From the NCBI RefSeq assembly GCF_001434815.1, contig NZ_AZDU01000015.1:1-40663 (forward strand): a DNA stretch of 40,663 bases. The letters are read 5' to 3'. The position numbers were made by a program, and so were the translations under genes. How positions within the stretch are numbered: the stretch's first letter is position 1; every line of letters begins with the position of its first letter. Under the pieces are notes generated by a model. That model had not been told where the DNA came from, searched no databases, and worked only from the letters and a program-made list of their open reading frames with translations. The stretch is from Lactobacillus equicursoris DSM 19284 = JCM 14600 = CIP 110162. Its GTDB lineage: Bacteria > Bacillota > Bacilli > Lactobacillales > Lactobacillaceae. This document shows positions 17,704-24,775 of the stretch, in pieces.

Positions 17704-17732
17704 TTGCTTTTGCAAAAGAAATTTGCTAAACT
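17704..17732 (+). promoter_or_regulatory. Promoter of rpmG-secE
   Basis: TTGCTT (17704-17709), 17-nt spacer, TAAACT (17727-17732) with TGC directly before the -10. Confidence 0.6.
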
Positions 17733-17756
17733 TTATGAAGTTTGAAGGTGAAAATT

Positions 17757-17906
17757 ATGGCAGTAAAGAAAGCAGCTTTGGCCTGCAGCGTTTGCGGGTC
17801 GCGGAACTACTCAATCACTGCAAATAGCAACCGCACCAAGCGCTTGGAACTGAACAAGTTCTGCAAGCACTGCGGAAAGAAAACTTTGCATAAGGAAACG
17901 AGGTAG
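17757..17906 (+). CDS. rpmG: 50S ribosomal protein L33
   Basis: A 49-residue ribosomal protein starting [19 protein letters not shown]. Two CxxC pairs (C10-C13 and C36-C39) form the zinc ribbon, so this is the zinc-binding C+ form. GAAGGTG precedes the ATG. secE follows after five bases; the order rpmG-secE-nusG is standard in Firmicutes. Confidence 0.95.
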
Positions 17907-17911
17907 GGTAA

Positions 17912-18082
17912 ATGATTAAGTTTTTCAAGAGCGTTGGCCAAGAAATGAAGCTCGTTCACTGGCCAAGTGCTAAAGAAAATCGTCGCGACACGGTCAATGT
18001 CGTCTTGACCTCTTTGTTTTACGCAATTTTCTTGGGTGCACTGGATTGGGTATTCGAAAAATTGATTCAAATTGTTCTCTAA
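17912..18082 (+). CDS. secE: Preprotein translocase subunit SecE
   Basis: A 56-residue single-span membrane protein that clamps SecY in the Sec translocon. The amphipathic N-terminal helix (FFKSVGQEMKLVHWPSAKENRRDT) carries the conserved HWPS segment, followed by one membrane span (VNVVLTSLFYAIFLGALDWVF). Short form, as in other Gram-positives. AGGTAGGG overlaps the rpmG stop and supplies the ribosome-binding site. Confidence 0.95.
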   Translation: MIKFFKSVGQEMKLVHWPSAKENRRDTVNVVLTSLFYAIFLGALDWVFEKLIQIVL

Positions 18083-18095
18083 TGGACAAGAAGTA

Positions 18096-18104
18096 TGTTA
18101 TAAT
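18096..18104 (+). promoter_or_regulatory. Probable nusG promoter (extended -10)
   Basis: TGT-TATAAT, a full consensus extended -10, lies 14 bases after secE. The transcript would start near 18111, directly before the hairpin at 18121. Confidence 0.55.
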
Positions 18105-18120
18105 CATGCTAGTTTTAGGA

Positions 18121-18143
18121 AACCTCGTTTGAGAGGTTTTTTT
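18121..18143 (+). terminator. Terminator between secE and nusG
   Basis: AACCTC (18121-18126), loop GTTTGA, GAGGTT (18133-18138), then T5. It ends the rpmG-secE message or attenuates transcription into nusG; the promoter just before it fits the first reading less well. Confidence 0.7.
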
Positions 18144-18173
18144 GTTTGCCGAAAATAAAGGAGATTTTTTATT

Positions 18174-18728
18174 ATGGTAGAAACGGCCAAGAAGCAATGG
18201 TATGTTTTGCACACTTATTCTGGTTTTGAAGACAAGGTTAGAAGCGACTTGTTATCCCGGGCACAGTCATTAGGGATGCAAGACTACATCTTCCGGGTTG
18301 TCGTACCGCAAGAACAAAAGGTTGAAAACGTTCGTGGCAAGAAGGAAGAAGTCAGCGAAAAGGTCTTCCCTGGCTACGTTTTGGTAGAAATGGTCATGAC
18401 TGACGAAAGCTGGTTCGTGGTTCGGAACACGCCAAACGTTACTGGTTTCGTTGGCAGCCACGGCGGTGGCTCCAAGCCTTCTCCACTTTACGATGACGAA
18501 GTTGCCGCTATCTTGCAAATGCAAGGCGAACCAGCCAAGAAGAAGCGCGACATCCACTTTGAAGTGGGCGAAAGCGTCAAGATCACTGAAGGTGCCTTTA
18601 ACGGCATGGTCGGTAAGATTTCCGACATCCAAGAAGACAAGGAAAAGCTTTACCTGACCATTGACATGTTTGGTCACGCTACTACTGCGGAACTGGACTA
18701 CGACCAAGTTGACAAGATTGACGACTAA
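18174..18728 (+). CDS. nusG: Transcription termination/antitermination protein NusG
   Basis: A 184-residue RNA polymerase-binding factor that affects pausing and links transcription to translation. The N-terminal NGN domain spans about residues 5-110 (QWYVLHTYSGFEDKVRSDL, VFPGYVLVEM, VRNTPNVTGFVG), and the C-terminal KOW domain starts near 128 (FEVGESVKITEGAFNGMVGKI). AAAGGAG precedes the ATG. Followed by the rplK-rplA unit. Confidence 0.97.
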   Translation: MVETAKKQWYVLHTYSGFEDKVRSDLLSRAQSLGMQDYIFRVVVPQEQKVENVRGKKEEVSEKVFPGYVLVEMVMTDESWFVVRNTPNVTGFVGSHGGGSKPSPLYDDEVAAILQMQGEPAKKKRDIHFEVGESVKITEGAFNGMVGKISDIQEDKEKLYLTIDMFGHATTAELDYDQVDKIDD

Positions 18729-18740
18729 TTAGAAAAAGTC

Positions 18741-18769
18741 TTGCTTTTTTTACCTAGTTAAAGTATCAT
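18741..18769 (+). promoter_or_regulatory. Promoter of rplK-rplA
   Basis: TTGCTT (18741-18746), 17-nt spacer, TATCAT (18764-18769). The leader of about 75 bases that follows carries an L1-type structure. Confidence 0.55.
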
Positions 18770-18789
18770 ATTAGACGTACTTTATTATT

Positions 18790-18831
18790 GTGGGAGGAGA
18801 GTGCGGAAACTCTCCATTTTAACCGCATCAC
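18790..18831 (+). promoter_or_regulatory. rplK leader, candidate L1-binding structure
   Basis: GTGGGAGGAGAGT (18790-18802), a GCGGAA loop, then ACTCTCC (18809-18815), and a distant CAC (18829-18831) that can close with GTG. The GTGGGAG start is shared with the stronger L1-like site before rplA. Confidence 0.5.
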
Positions 18832-18852
18832 GGAATCAAGGAGGTTTTGACC

Positions 18853-19278
18853 GTGGCAAAGAAAGTTATTAATGTTGTTAAGTTACAAATTCCAGCTGGC
18901 GCTGCAACCCCTGCACCTCCAGTAGGTCCTGCTTTGGGTCAAGCAGGTATCAACATTGTTGGTTTTACTAAGGACTTCAATGCTCGTACTGCTGACCAAA
19001 AGGGCATGATCATCCCTGTAGTTATTACTGTTTACGAAGACCGTTCATTCGACTTCATCACTAAGACTCCTCCAGCTCCAATCTTGCTTAAGCAAGCTGC
19101 TGGTCTGCAAAAGGCTTCAGGTGAACCTAACAAGAACAAGGTTGGTTCAGTAACCACTGCTCAAGTTAAGGAAATCGCTGAAACTAAGATGAAGGACCTG
19201 AACGCTGCCTCAATCGAAGCTGCTATGCGTATGGTTGAAGGTACCGCTAGAAGTATGGGTATCGAAGTAAAGGACTAA
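18853..19278 (+). CDS. rplK: 50S ribosomal protein L11
   Basis: A 141-residue protein of the GTPase-associated centre. The N-terminal domain ([28 protein letters not shown]) and the C-terminal rRNA-binding domain ([15 protein letters not shown] to [13 protein letters not shown]) are complete. GTG 18853 is the start: AAGGAGG (18838-18844) lies eight bases before it and the protein starts AKKVINVV after Met. A TTG six bases upstream is in frame but too close to that site. Confidence 0.97.
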   Translation: MAKKVINVVKLQIPAGAATPAPPVGPALGQAGINIVGFTKDFNARTADQKGMIIPVVITVYEDRSFDFITKTPPAPILLKQAAGLQKASGEPNKNKVGSVTTAQVKEIAETKMKDLNAASIEAAMRMVEGTARSMGIEVKD

Positions 19279-19304
19279 TTTGTTAATTTTTAATTAGCAA
19301 GTCA

Positions 19305-19338
19305 GGTGGGAGAGCAAAGAGAAAGCTCGTTTGACCAC
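19305..19338 (+). promoter_or_regulatory. L1 autoregulatory site that mimics 23S rRNA
   Basis: GGTGGGAGAGC (19305-19315), a short A-rich loop, GCTC (19325-19328) and GTTTGACCAC (19329-19338). The layout GGTGGGAG...GACC..CCAC copies the L1-binding helix of 23S rRNA as I recall it. It lies 20 bases before the rplA start, as expected for feedback by L1. Confidence 0.7.
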
Positions 19339-19358
19339 ACATACAAGGAGGATTTTTC

Positions 19359-20054
19359 ATGCCAAAGCATGGTAAGAAATACGTAGAAGCTGCTAAGAAA
19401 GTTGACAGCAGCAAGTTGTACTCAGTAGAAGAAGCTATCAAGCTCGTTAAGGAAACTTCATACGCTAACTTTGACGCTTCTGTAGAAGTTTCATACAACC
19501 TGAGCGTTGACCCAAAGCAAGCTGATCAACAAATCCGTGGCTCAATCGTTTTGCCAAACGGTACTGGTAAGTCAGTTAAGGTTATCGTTTTCGCTGAAGG
19601 CCCACAAGCTGAAGCAGCTAAGGCTGCTGGCGCTGACGAAGTTGGCTCAGACGAATTGGTAGAAAAGGTTCAAAACGGCTACTTGGACTTTGACGTTGTC
19701 ATCGCTACTCCAATGATGATGGCTAAGGTTGGTCGTTTGGGTCGGATCCTTGGGCCTAAGGGCTTGATGCCAAACCCTAAGACTGGCACTGTTACGATGG
19801 ACACTGAAAAGGCCGTTAAGAACGTTAAGGCTGGTCAAGTAGAATACCGTGTAGACCGTCAAGCTTCAATCCACACTGCGATCGGCAAGGTTTCATTTAC
19901 TGAAGAACAATTGACTGAAAACTTCAAGGCATTGCAAAACGCTATTTTGCGTGCAAAGCCAGCTTCAGCTAAGGGTCAATACATCAAGAGCTGCGCAGTT
20001 GCTGCAACCTTTGGCCCTGGGATCAAGCTTGACCCAATCGCTTTGATGGCTTAA
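19359..20054 (+). CDS. rplA: 50S ribosomal protein L1
   Basis: A 231-residue protein of the L1 stalk, also the translational repressor of its own operon. Two-domain L1 fold: [25 protein letters not shown] at the start, a central domain with [22 protein letters not shown], and [21 protein letters not shown], the family signature. AAGGAGG precedes ATG. Ends at a terminator; the usual next genes rplJ-rplL are displaced by 3.4 kb. Confidence 0.97.
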   Translation: MPKHGKKYVEAAKKVDSSKLYSVEEAIKLVKETSYANFDASVEVSYNLSVDPKQADQQIRGSIVLPNGTGKSVKVIVFAEGPQAEAAKAAGADEVGSDELVEKVQNGYLDFDVVIATPMMMAKVGRLGRILGPKGLMPNPKTGTVTMDTEKAVKNVKAGQVEYRVDRQASIHTAIGKVSFTEEQLTENFKALQNAILRAKPASAKGQYIKSCAVAATFGPGIKLDPIALMA

Positions 20055-20077
20055 GCTTAACCAAAGTTAAGAAATTC

Positions 20078-20116
20078 AAAACTCTCGTGATTTGATCACG
20101 GGAGTTTTATTTTTTG
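20078..20116 (+). terminator. rplKA terminator
   Basis: AAACTCTCGTGA (about 20078-20090) and TCACGGGAGTTT (20096-20107) pair around TTTGA and are followed by a T-rich run. Confidence 0.85.
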
Positions 20117-20155
20117 GCAAAATTTAGCTTAAACCCTAATTAAAGGCTAAAAAGT

Positions 20156-20164
20156 TGCTATACT
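20156..20164 (+). promoter_or_regulatory. Probable promoter of the glycosyltransferase gene
   Basis: TGC-TATACT is an extended -10 about 48 bases before the start; no good -35 was found. Confidence 0.45.
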
Positions 20165-20212
20165 AGAAGGAAAAGCTACAAATGGCTAGAGTTGATTAGG
20201 GAGTGCTAAAAA

Positions 20213-21220
20213 ATGAGTGAAGCAGAAAAAATTATGTCGATTATCGTTCCTTGCTATAATTCGGCAGAATACTTAAAGCGCTGCGTGGATTCGCTGGTGA
20301 CGCAGCTAGACCGGGTCGAGCTGATCTTGGTCGATGACGGGTCAAGCGATGAAACAGGAGCAATGCTGGATGCCTACCAAAAAGATCATCCAGACGTCAT
20401 CGTCATCCACGAAGAAAATGCCGGCCATGGCGGGGCCATCAACAACGGGCTGACCAAGGCGACTGGCAAGTATGTCAAGATTGTGGACAGCGACGATTGG
20501 CTGGACCAAGCAGCCTACCAGCAGGTATTGGACTATCTTGAATCGATTCCGGAAATCGACCTGCTCCTATGCAACTATGCCTATGACAAGCCAGCCTTAA
20601 ACCGCCAGCGGGTAATCAAGTTTCCGCACCTGCCAGTAGGGCGGACCTTTTCCTGGGAAGAGGTTAAGCTCCGGATGGGCCAGTACTTCATACTCCACTC
20701 CGTCATCTATAATCGGCGAGTGCTCGACCGGTCCGGCGTCAAATTGCCGGTTAAGGTGTCATATGACGACAACATCTTTGTCTTTGAGCCGATGATTTAC
20801 GTGCAGACCATGCGCTATCTGCCAGTTAACCTCTACCACTACTTTATCGGCCGGGATGACCAGTCGGTTAATGAAAAGGTCATGCTGAGAAAAATTGACC
20901 AGCAGATCATGATCAACAAGCAGCTGATCGTCTTTTATGCCTCTCAAGTCAACAAGCGGGCACCATACGCCAAATACATGAAGTACTTCCTTGAAGCCGT
21001 TACTGGGGTCACCAGCGTGATCCTGATTAGGGGCAAGAAGAAAGAATATTTGGATAAAAAAGACGACCTGTGGCGCTTTTTGAAGACCTATGACCTGGAA
21101 ACTTACAAGTCCTTTAAGAGGCGGTTGGTCGGCCACTTTGTCTCAAGAGACAATCGGCCGACGCGGCAAATGGTCAGTGGAGCATATCTGCTCTTGCAGC
21201 GGCTGTATTCTTTTAACTAA
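20213..21220 (+). CDS. Glycosyltransferase family 2
   Basis: A 335-residue GT-A type transferase that would add a sugar to a lipid or cell-surface polymer. The catalytic domain fills about residues 9-200: SIIVPCYNSAEYLKRCVDSL, the nucleotide-binding VDDGSSDET, ENAGHGGAINNGL, and the DxD equivalent VDSDDW. A non-catalytic helical tail of about 130 residues follows, without transmembrane spans. The start has AGGGAG nine bases upstream; a second Met (MSIIVPCYN) is possible. It stands alone between rplA and amtB. Acceptor and sugar are unknown. Confidence 0.9.
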   Translation: MSEAEKIMSIIVPCYNSAEYLKRCVDSLVTQLDRVELILVDDGSSDETGAMLDAYQKDHPDVIVIHEENAGHGGAINNGLTKATGKYVKIVDSDDWLDQAAYQQVLDYLESIPEIDLLLCNYAYDKPALNRQRVIKFPHLPVGRTFSWEEVKLRMGQYFILHSVIYNRRVLDRSGVKLPVKVSYDDNIFVFEPMIYVQTMRYLPVNLYHYFIGRDDQSVNEKVMLRKIDQQIMINKQLIVFYASQVNKRAPYAKYMKYFLEAVTGVTSVILIRGKKKEYLDKKDDLWRFLKTYDLETYKSFKRRLVGHFVSRDNRPTRQMVSGAYLLLQRLYSFN

Positions 21221-21270
21221 ACCAGAACAATAAGTTAGAAGATAAAATCAGAAAAGATAATTACAACAGC

Positions 21271-21303
21271 AAAAAGGCTTTGGATTTTCCAAAGCCTTTT
21301 TTG
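21271..21303. terminator. Bidirectional terminator between GT2 and amtB
   Basis: AAAAAGGCTTTGG (21271-21283) and CCAAAGCCTTTTT (21289-21301) form a 13-bp stem with T-runs on both strands, between convergent genes. Confidence 0.9.
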
Positions 21304-21356
21304 TAGAGAAACTTGTCAATATAAGAGCACGCTAGATAACTTGATGCAGCTGATAA

Positions 21357-22616
21357 TTACTTGGCTGAGAAAAGGCTGCTTTCGCCCACCTGTGCATCAG
21401 CAAACTCGCCGTGTTCGCTGAGGTCTAGGCCAATCTGTTCGTCGCGTGCGGAGACCCGCATGGCGATAAACTTCTTTAAAACAGTAGTGATGGCACTGGC
21501 TGCAACTGCCGTAAAGACAATGGTGAAGAGGGTACCGGCCAGCTGAACCATGAAGAGCTTGATCCCGCCGCCGTAGAAGAGTCCACTTAAGGCAATTTGA
21601 CCGTTAACAGTCTTAGCAGCAAAGAGGCCAACCGTGAGCGAGCCAACAATGCCGGATACCCCGTGGCAGCCAAAGGCATCCAGGGGATCGTCAAACTTCA
21701 AGACTGGCTTGATGTTGTTGACGAAGAAGTAGCTGCAGATGGTGCAGAGGATGCCGGTGAAGAAGGCACCTAAAGTCGTTTCGTAGCCGGCGCCTGGCGT
21801 GATCCCAACCAGGCCACACAGAGCCCCGGTGCAGATCCCGTCTAAGCTGACCTTAGACTTGAGGATTTTTTCCAGCAGCATCCAGGTCATCATGGCGCTG
21901 GCAGCTGAAACCGTGGTGGTTAAAGCCGCAGTAACGGCAATGCTGTTCATGCCAAAGGCACTGCCGGCGTTAAAGCCGTACCAGCCAAGCCAAAGGATAG
22001 CCGTCCCCAGCAAGACCCAAGGCAGGCTGTAGCTTTCCGTCTTCTTGTTAAAGCGGGGCCCTAAGAAAATGGATAAAACCAGGGCAGTGATCCCGGCGTT
22101 GATGTGGACGACTGTGCCACCGGCAAAGTCCAGGATGCCCCAAGAAGCCAGCAGCCCGCCGGTCCCCCAGACCATGTGGACCAAAGGGTAGTAGATTAAA
22201 ATCGACCAGAGGATGACAAAGACCAAGAGGAAGTCAAACCGCATCCGGCCAACTGTGGCCCCAACAAAGAGGGCAGGGGTGATGATGGCAAACATCATTT
22301 CAAACAAGAGGTAGGTGCCAGAAGAAATCCCCTGGTCCTTCAAGATGATCTTGTTTAAGTCAACTCCTGACAAAAAGAGGTGACGGATGTGGCCGGTGAT
22401 TCCCAGGCTATCACCGTTAAAGCACATTTCGTAGCCGAAGGCGATAAAGAGGATAATCGCTACAGCAGTAATGGCAAAAACGGACAGCATGGTGTTGACT
22501 ACGTTCTTCTTGGAGACCAAGCCGCCATAAAAGAAGGCAAGACCAGGTGTCATCATTAAGACCAAAATGGCCGCGATAATTAAAAAGACAGTGTTAGCAA
22601 CATTCATTTTCGACAA
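21357..22616 (-). CDS. amtB: Ammonium transporter, Amt family
   Basis: A 419-residue channel for ammonium with the eleven-span Amt fold. Key residues known from E. coli AmtB are visible: the external ammonium-site Trp in MVWGTGG, the structural Asp in GILDFAGG, the first pore His in VVHINAGI, and the second pore His in FGCHGVSGIVGS. The N-terminus (NTVFLIIAAILVLMMTPGLAFFYGGLV) is typical and there is no cleaved signal. No glnK/glnB gene lies next to it, so a PII partner would have to be elsewhere. The upstream region has a GlnR-like dyad and a duplicated 13-mer. AAGGG lies about eight bases before ATG. Confidence 0.95.
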   Translation of the reverse strand: MSKMNVANTVFLIIAAILVLMMTPGLAFFYGGLVSKKNVVNTMLSVFAITAVAIILFIAFGYEMCFNGDSLGITGHIRHLFLSGVDLNKIILKDQGISSGTYLLFEMMFAIITPALFVGATVGRMRFDFLLVFVILWSILIYYPLVHMVWGTGGLLASWGILDFAGGTVVHINAGITALVLSIFLGPRFNKKTESYSLPWVLLGTAILWLGWYGFNAGSAFGMNSIAVTAALTTTVSAASAMMTWMLLEKILKSKVSLDGICTGALCGLVGITPGAGYETTLGAFFTGILCTICSYFFVNNIKPVLKFDDPLDAFGCHGVSGIVGSLTVGLFAAKTVNGQIALSGLFYGGGIKLFMVQLAGTLFTIVFTAVAASAITTVLKKFIAMRVSARDEQIGLDLSEHGEFADAQVGESSLFSAK

Positions 22617-22621
22617 CCCTT

Positions 22622-22699
22622 TCTAGACCAATTGTTTCCATCAAGTTATGTCTTAGTTTATATCATGGATTTCTATTTAAGAAAACTCTAGACCAATTG
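22622..22699 (-). promoter_or_regulatory. amtB control region: GlnR-like dyad over the -10 and a duplicated 13-mer
   Basis: On the minus strand an extended -10 (TGA-TATAAA) can be placed near plus 22657-22665. A dyad TGTCT-N7-TATCA (22649-22665) lies over it and is close to the GlnR consensus TGTNA-N7-TNACA, one mismatch per half. The 13-mer TCTAGACCAATTG occurs twice, at 22622-22634 and 22687-22699, flanking the promoter. Function of the 13-mers is unknown. Confidence 0.45.
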
Positions 22700-22742
22700 G
22701 GATAATGAAAAAGGGAGAGTGGAAATATACAAAAAATTAGCT

Positions 22743-22777
22743 TAAAAAAACAGCCTGTTTTACAAAAACAAGCTGTA
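22743..22777 (-). terminator. Terminator after the small membrane protein gene
   Basis: ACAGCcTGTTTT and AAAACAaGCTGT (plus 22750-22776) pair with one mismatch around a short loop; on the minus strand a run of seven T follows. Confidence 0.7.
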
Positions 22778-22818
22778 AGCGGTTCATAATTTACTTATTG
22801 AGAAAAAAATTTTTTGCC

Positions 22819-23235
22819 CTATTTTTTCTTAGGCTTTTCGTCTTGGCCAAAACTGGTTTCGTCCCGGCGCTTGACGTGGAGGTTCTTGTCGTTTTCTTGT
22901 TCTGGAACGACAAAGGCGCAGAGCAAGAAGAGGATAATCCCGGTCCAGCCGATGGCTGAATTGCCGAGGCGGTAGCCGCAAAAGGCCATCACGACGCTGA
23001 TTAAGAGGACGGTCCAGGCACTCCAAGAAAGGTATTGCCAGTTCTTAGACAGTTTCTTGTTTTCGCTTTTAACGTCTAAGAAGCCCCGCAAAACGAAGTA
23101 GCCGCTGATTAGCAAGAAGAGCAGGTCGATAGCGATGCCGCCAGCGGTGCGGTCTTTAAGCAGGCTGATCACGGCCAAGCTGCCAGAGATGCCGGCTAAA
23201 GTAAAGAAGAAGATGTCGATAAGCTTACTTTTCAA
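22819..23235 (-). CDS. Small membrane protein of unknown function
   Basis: A 138-residue protein with four predicted membrane spans, at about residues 6-24, 32-50, 72-90 and 95-112, and a charged, Lys-rich cytoplasmic tail. The start is TTG 23235 with AGGGGG six bases before it. I do not recognise a family. It lies between amtB and rplJ on the minus strand with its own terminator, so it seems independent. It is part of the segment that separates rplKA from rplJL. Confidence 0.75.
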   Translation of the reverse strand: MKSKLIDIFFFTLAGISGSLAVISLLKDRTAGGIAIDLLFLLISGYFVLRGFLDVKSENKKLSKNWQYLSWSAWTVLLISVVMAFCGYRLGNSAIGWTGIILFLLCAFVVPEQENDKNLHVKRRDETSFGQDEKPKKK

Positions 23236-23321
23236 ATTAATCCCCCTAAATTCGAATTCATAGTTATTATAGAAGATTTTAGCAGATTTTCAGACTTTTT
23301 GCGAAATAATGCAAAAAGAGT

Positions 23322-23350
23322 TTGACAGAACTTGCAGGAGATGCTATAGT
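23322..23350 (+). promoter_or_regulatory. Strong promoter of rplJ-rplL
   Basis: TTGACA (23322-23327), 17-nt spacer, TATAGT (23345-23350), with TGC before the -10. Nearly ideal sigma-A promoter. Confidence 0.85.
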
Positions 23351-23367
23351 AGATAAGGTAAATTTCT

Positions 23368-23466
23368 AACCTAAGACGTGGGTGGCGCAAGCCTCAATAA
23401 CCCGCCGAGGCCAGAAGATAATGAAGATTATTAACTCTCCATGTCTTGTTGGCATGGAGTTTTTTA
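23368..23466 (+). promoter_or_regulatory. Ribosomal L10 leader with attenuator
   Basis: The L10-leader pattern CTAAGACGTGGGTGG...AAGCCTCAATAACCCGCCGAGG (23371-23410) matches the kink-turn structure bound by L10-L12 complexes in Firmicutes. A terminator follows: CTCCATG (23437-23443), CATGGAG (23453-23459), then T6. Bound L10 should favour termination, lowering rplJ-rplL expression. Confidence 0.85.
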
Positions 23467-23507
23467 GGCCTTGTAGAATTTTACAAAATTTTATGGAGGT
23501 GAAAATT

Positions 23508-24017
23508 TTGAGCGAAGCTATTATTGCTGCTAAGGCGAAGTTTGTTGAAGCTTTTGCTGAAGAACTTAAGTCAGCTAAGTCTATCGTAGTTATCAACTAC
23601 CTTGGTTTGACTGTTGACGAAGTTACCGCCTTTCGTGCTGAATTGCGTGAAAGCAACGCCAAGATGAAGGTTGTGAAGAACACTTACCTGCGTCGTGCCG
23701 CTGCTATCGCCGGCTTGGATGACTTGGCACCAGTATTCGTTGGCCCAACTGCTGTCATTTACACTGATGACGAAGACAACGTTACTGCTCCTGCCCGCAT
23801 CGCTGCTGATTACGCTAAGAAGTTCGACGTTGTTGAAATTAAGGGTGGTGCACTTGAAGGTCAAGTTGCTACCAAGGAACAAGTCGAAGAACTTGCTGCA
23901 ATTCCAAACCGCGAAGGTTTGCTTTCAATGCTGCTTTCTGTATTGCAAGCACCTGTACGGAACTTTGCATACGTTGTTAAGGCTGTTGCTGAATCAAAGG
24001 AAGAATCAGCTGAATAG
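23508..24017 (+). CDS. rplJ: 50S ribosomal protein L10
   Basis: A 169-residue stalk base protein that binds 23S rRNA and anchors L7/L12 dimers. Family features: [55 protein letters not shown], and the helical C-terminal L12-binding tail ([27 protein letters not shown]). The frame is open from 23382 through the leader. TTG 23508 is chosen because GGAGGT (23496-23500) is seven bases before it and gives [15 protein letters not shown] after Met. Confidence 0.96.
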   Translation: MSEAIIAAKAKFVEAFAEELKSAKSIVVINYLGLTVDEVTAFRAELRESNAKMKVVKNTYLRRAAAIAGLDDLAPVFVGPTAVIYTDDEDNVTAPARIAADYAKKFDVVEIKGGALEGQVATKEQVEELAAIPNREGLLSMLLSVLQAPVRNFAYVVKAVAESKEESAE

Positions 24018-24070
24018 TCTGGTCATTTTAAACTAGAATAATAAATTCTAAATTTTCGGAGGATATTATA

Positions 24071-24436
24071 ATGGCTTTAGATACTGCTAACATTATTGAA
24101 CAATTGAAGGGTGCTTCAATTCTTGAATTGAACGACCTTGTACACGCTATCGAAGAAGAATTCGGCGTTACTGCTGCTGCTCCTGTAGCTGCTGCTGGTG
24201 CCGCTGCTGGTGCTGACGAAGCTAAGTCAAGCTTCGACGTTGAATTGACTTCAGCCGGTACTGAAAAGGTTAAGGTTATCAAGATCGTTAAGGAAGTTAC
24301 TGGCGCAGGCTTGCTTGAAGCTAAGAAGACTGTTGACGGTGCTCCAGTTGTTCTTAAGGAAGGCTTGTCAGAAGACGAAGCTAACGACCTTAAGGCTAAG
24401 CTTGAAGAAGTTGGTGCTACTGTTACCCTTAAATAA
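24071..24436 (+). CDS. rplL: 50S ribosomal protein L7/L12
   Basis: A 121-residue stalk protein that recruits translation GTPases. The N-terminal dimerisation part ([24 protein letters not shown]), an Ala-rich hinge (about residues 38-50), and the globular C-terminal domain ([12 protein letters not shown] to [10 protein letters not shown], with [13 protein letters not shown]) are all present. CGGAGG precedes ATG. Codons are strongly biased, as for a highly expressed gene. Confidence 0.97.
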   Translation: MALDTANIIEQLKGASILELNDLVHAIEEEFGVTAAAPVAAAGAAAGADEAKSSFDVELTSAGTEKVKVIKIVKEVTGAGLLEAKKTVDGAPVVLKEGLSEDEANDLKAKLEEVGATVTLK

Positions 24437-24478
24437 TTACGGCCTTCGGGCATTAATTATCGGGCAACCAGCCAAAGA

Positions 24479-24517
24479 AAAACGCGTTTGCGGGATTCCC
24501 GCAGGCGCGTTTTTTTG
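24479..24517 (+). terminator. rplJL terminator
   Basis: AACGCGtttGCGGGA and TCCCGCaggCGCGTT pair with a small internal loop, followed by seven T. Confidence 0.9.
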
Positions 24518-24775
24518 TGTTATTTTATTACCAACAATTATAAAAATGCAATATTCTTCCAAATAATGCTTGCAATCTGCTGAAAAACAGGTAAAATTAC
24601 AATTAACTTAAAAATATTTGTGAAATACTCATTTAAGCCTAAAAATACCAAACATAAGGACGGTGAACAAAATGAATCAGGAGTTTAATTTCAGGCGACA
24701 TCAAGCAGATCCCGGTAAATTAGTATTTTTACTGGTTCATTTTGCTTGAGCCAGTTAGTATTTTGAGGTAAAAAA
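24517..24775 (+). promoter_or_regulatory. Promoter and long leader of the third oppA
   Basis: TTGCAA (24570-24575), 16-nt spacer and TAAAAT (24592-24597) give a transcript start near 24604 and a leader of about 170 bases. No T-box core was found in it. It holds a 25-codon reading frame (24672-24749), a direct repeat TTAGTATTTT (24719 and about 24754), and a dyad ACTGG...CCAGT that spans the end of the small frame. Confidence 0.5.
24672..24749 (+). CDS. Possible 25-residue upstream reading frame in the oppA leader
   Basis: ATG 24672 to TGA 24749, starting MNQEFNFRRHQADPGK and ending with a hydrophobic tail. AAGGACGG lies about nine bases upstream. It ends 26 bases before the oppA ATG. It could be a leader peptide or just chance; there is no homology evidence. 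Confidence 0.25.
   Translation: MNQEFNFRRHQADPGKLVFLLVHFA

Noticed and set aside
23382-23507. Upstream extension of L10 from 23382
   Set aside because: This stretch is the L10 leader with an attenuator; TTG 23508 has the proper ribosome-binding site.
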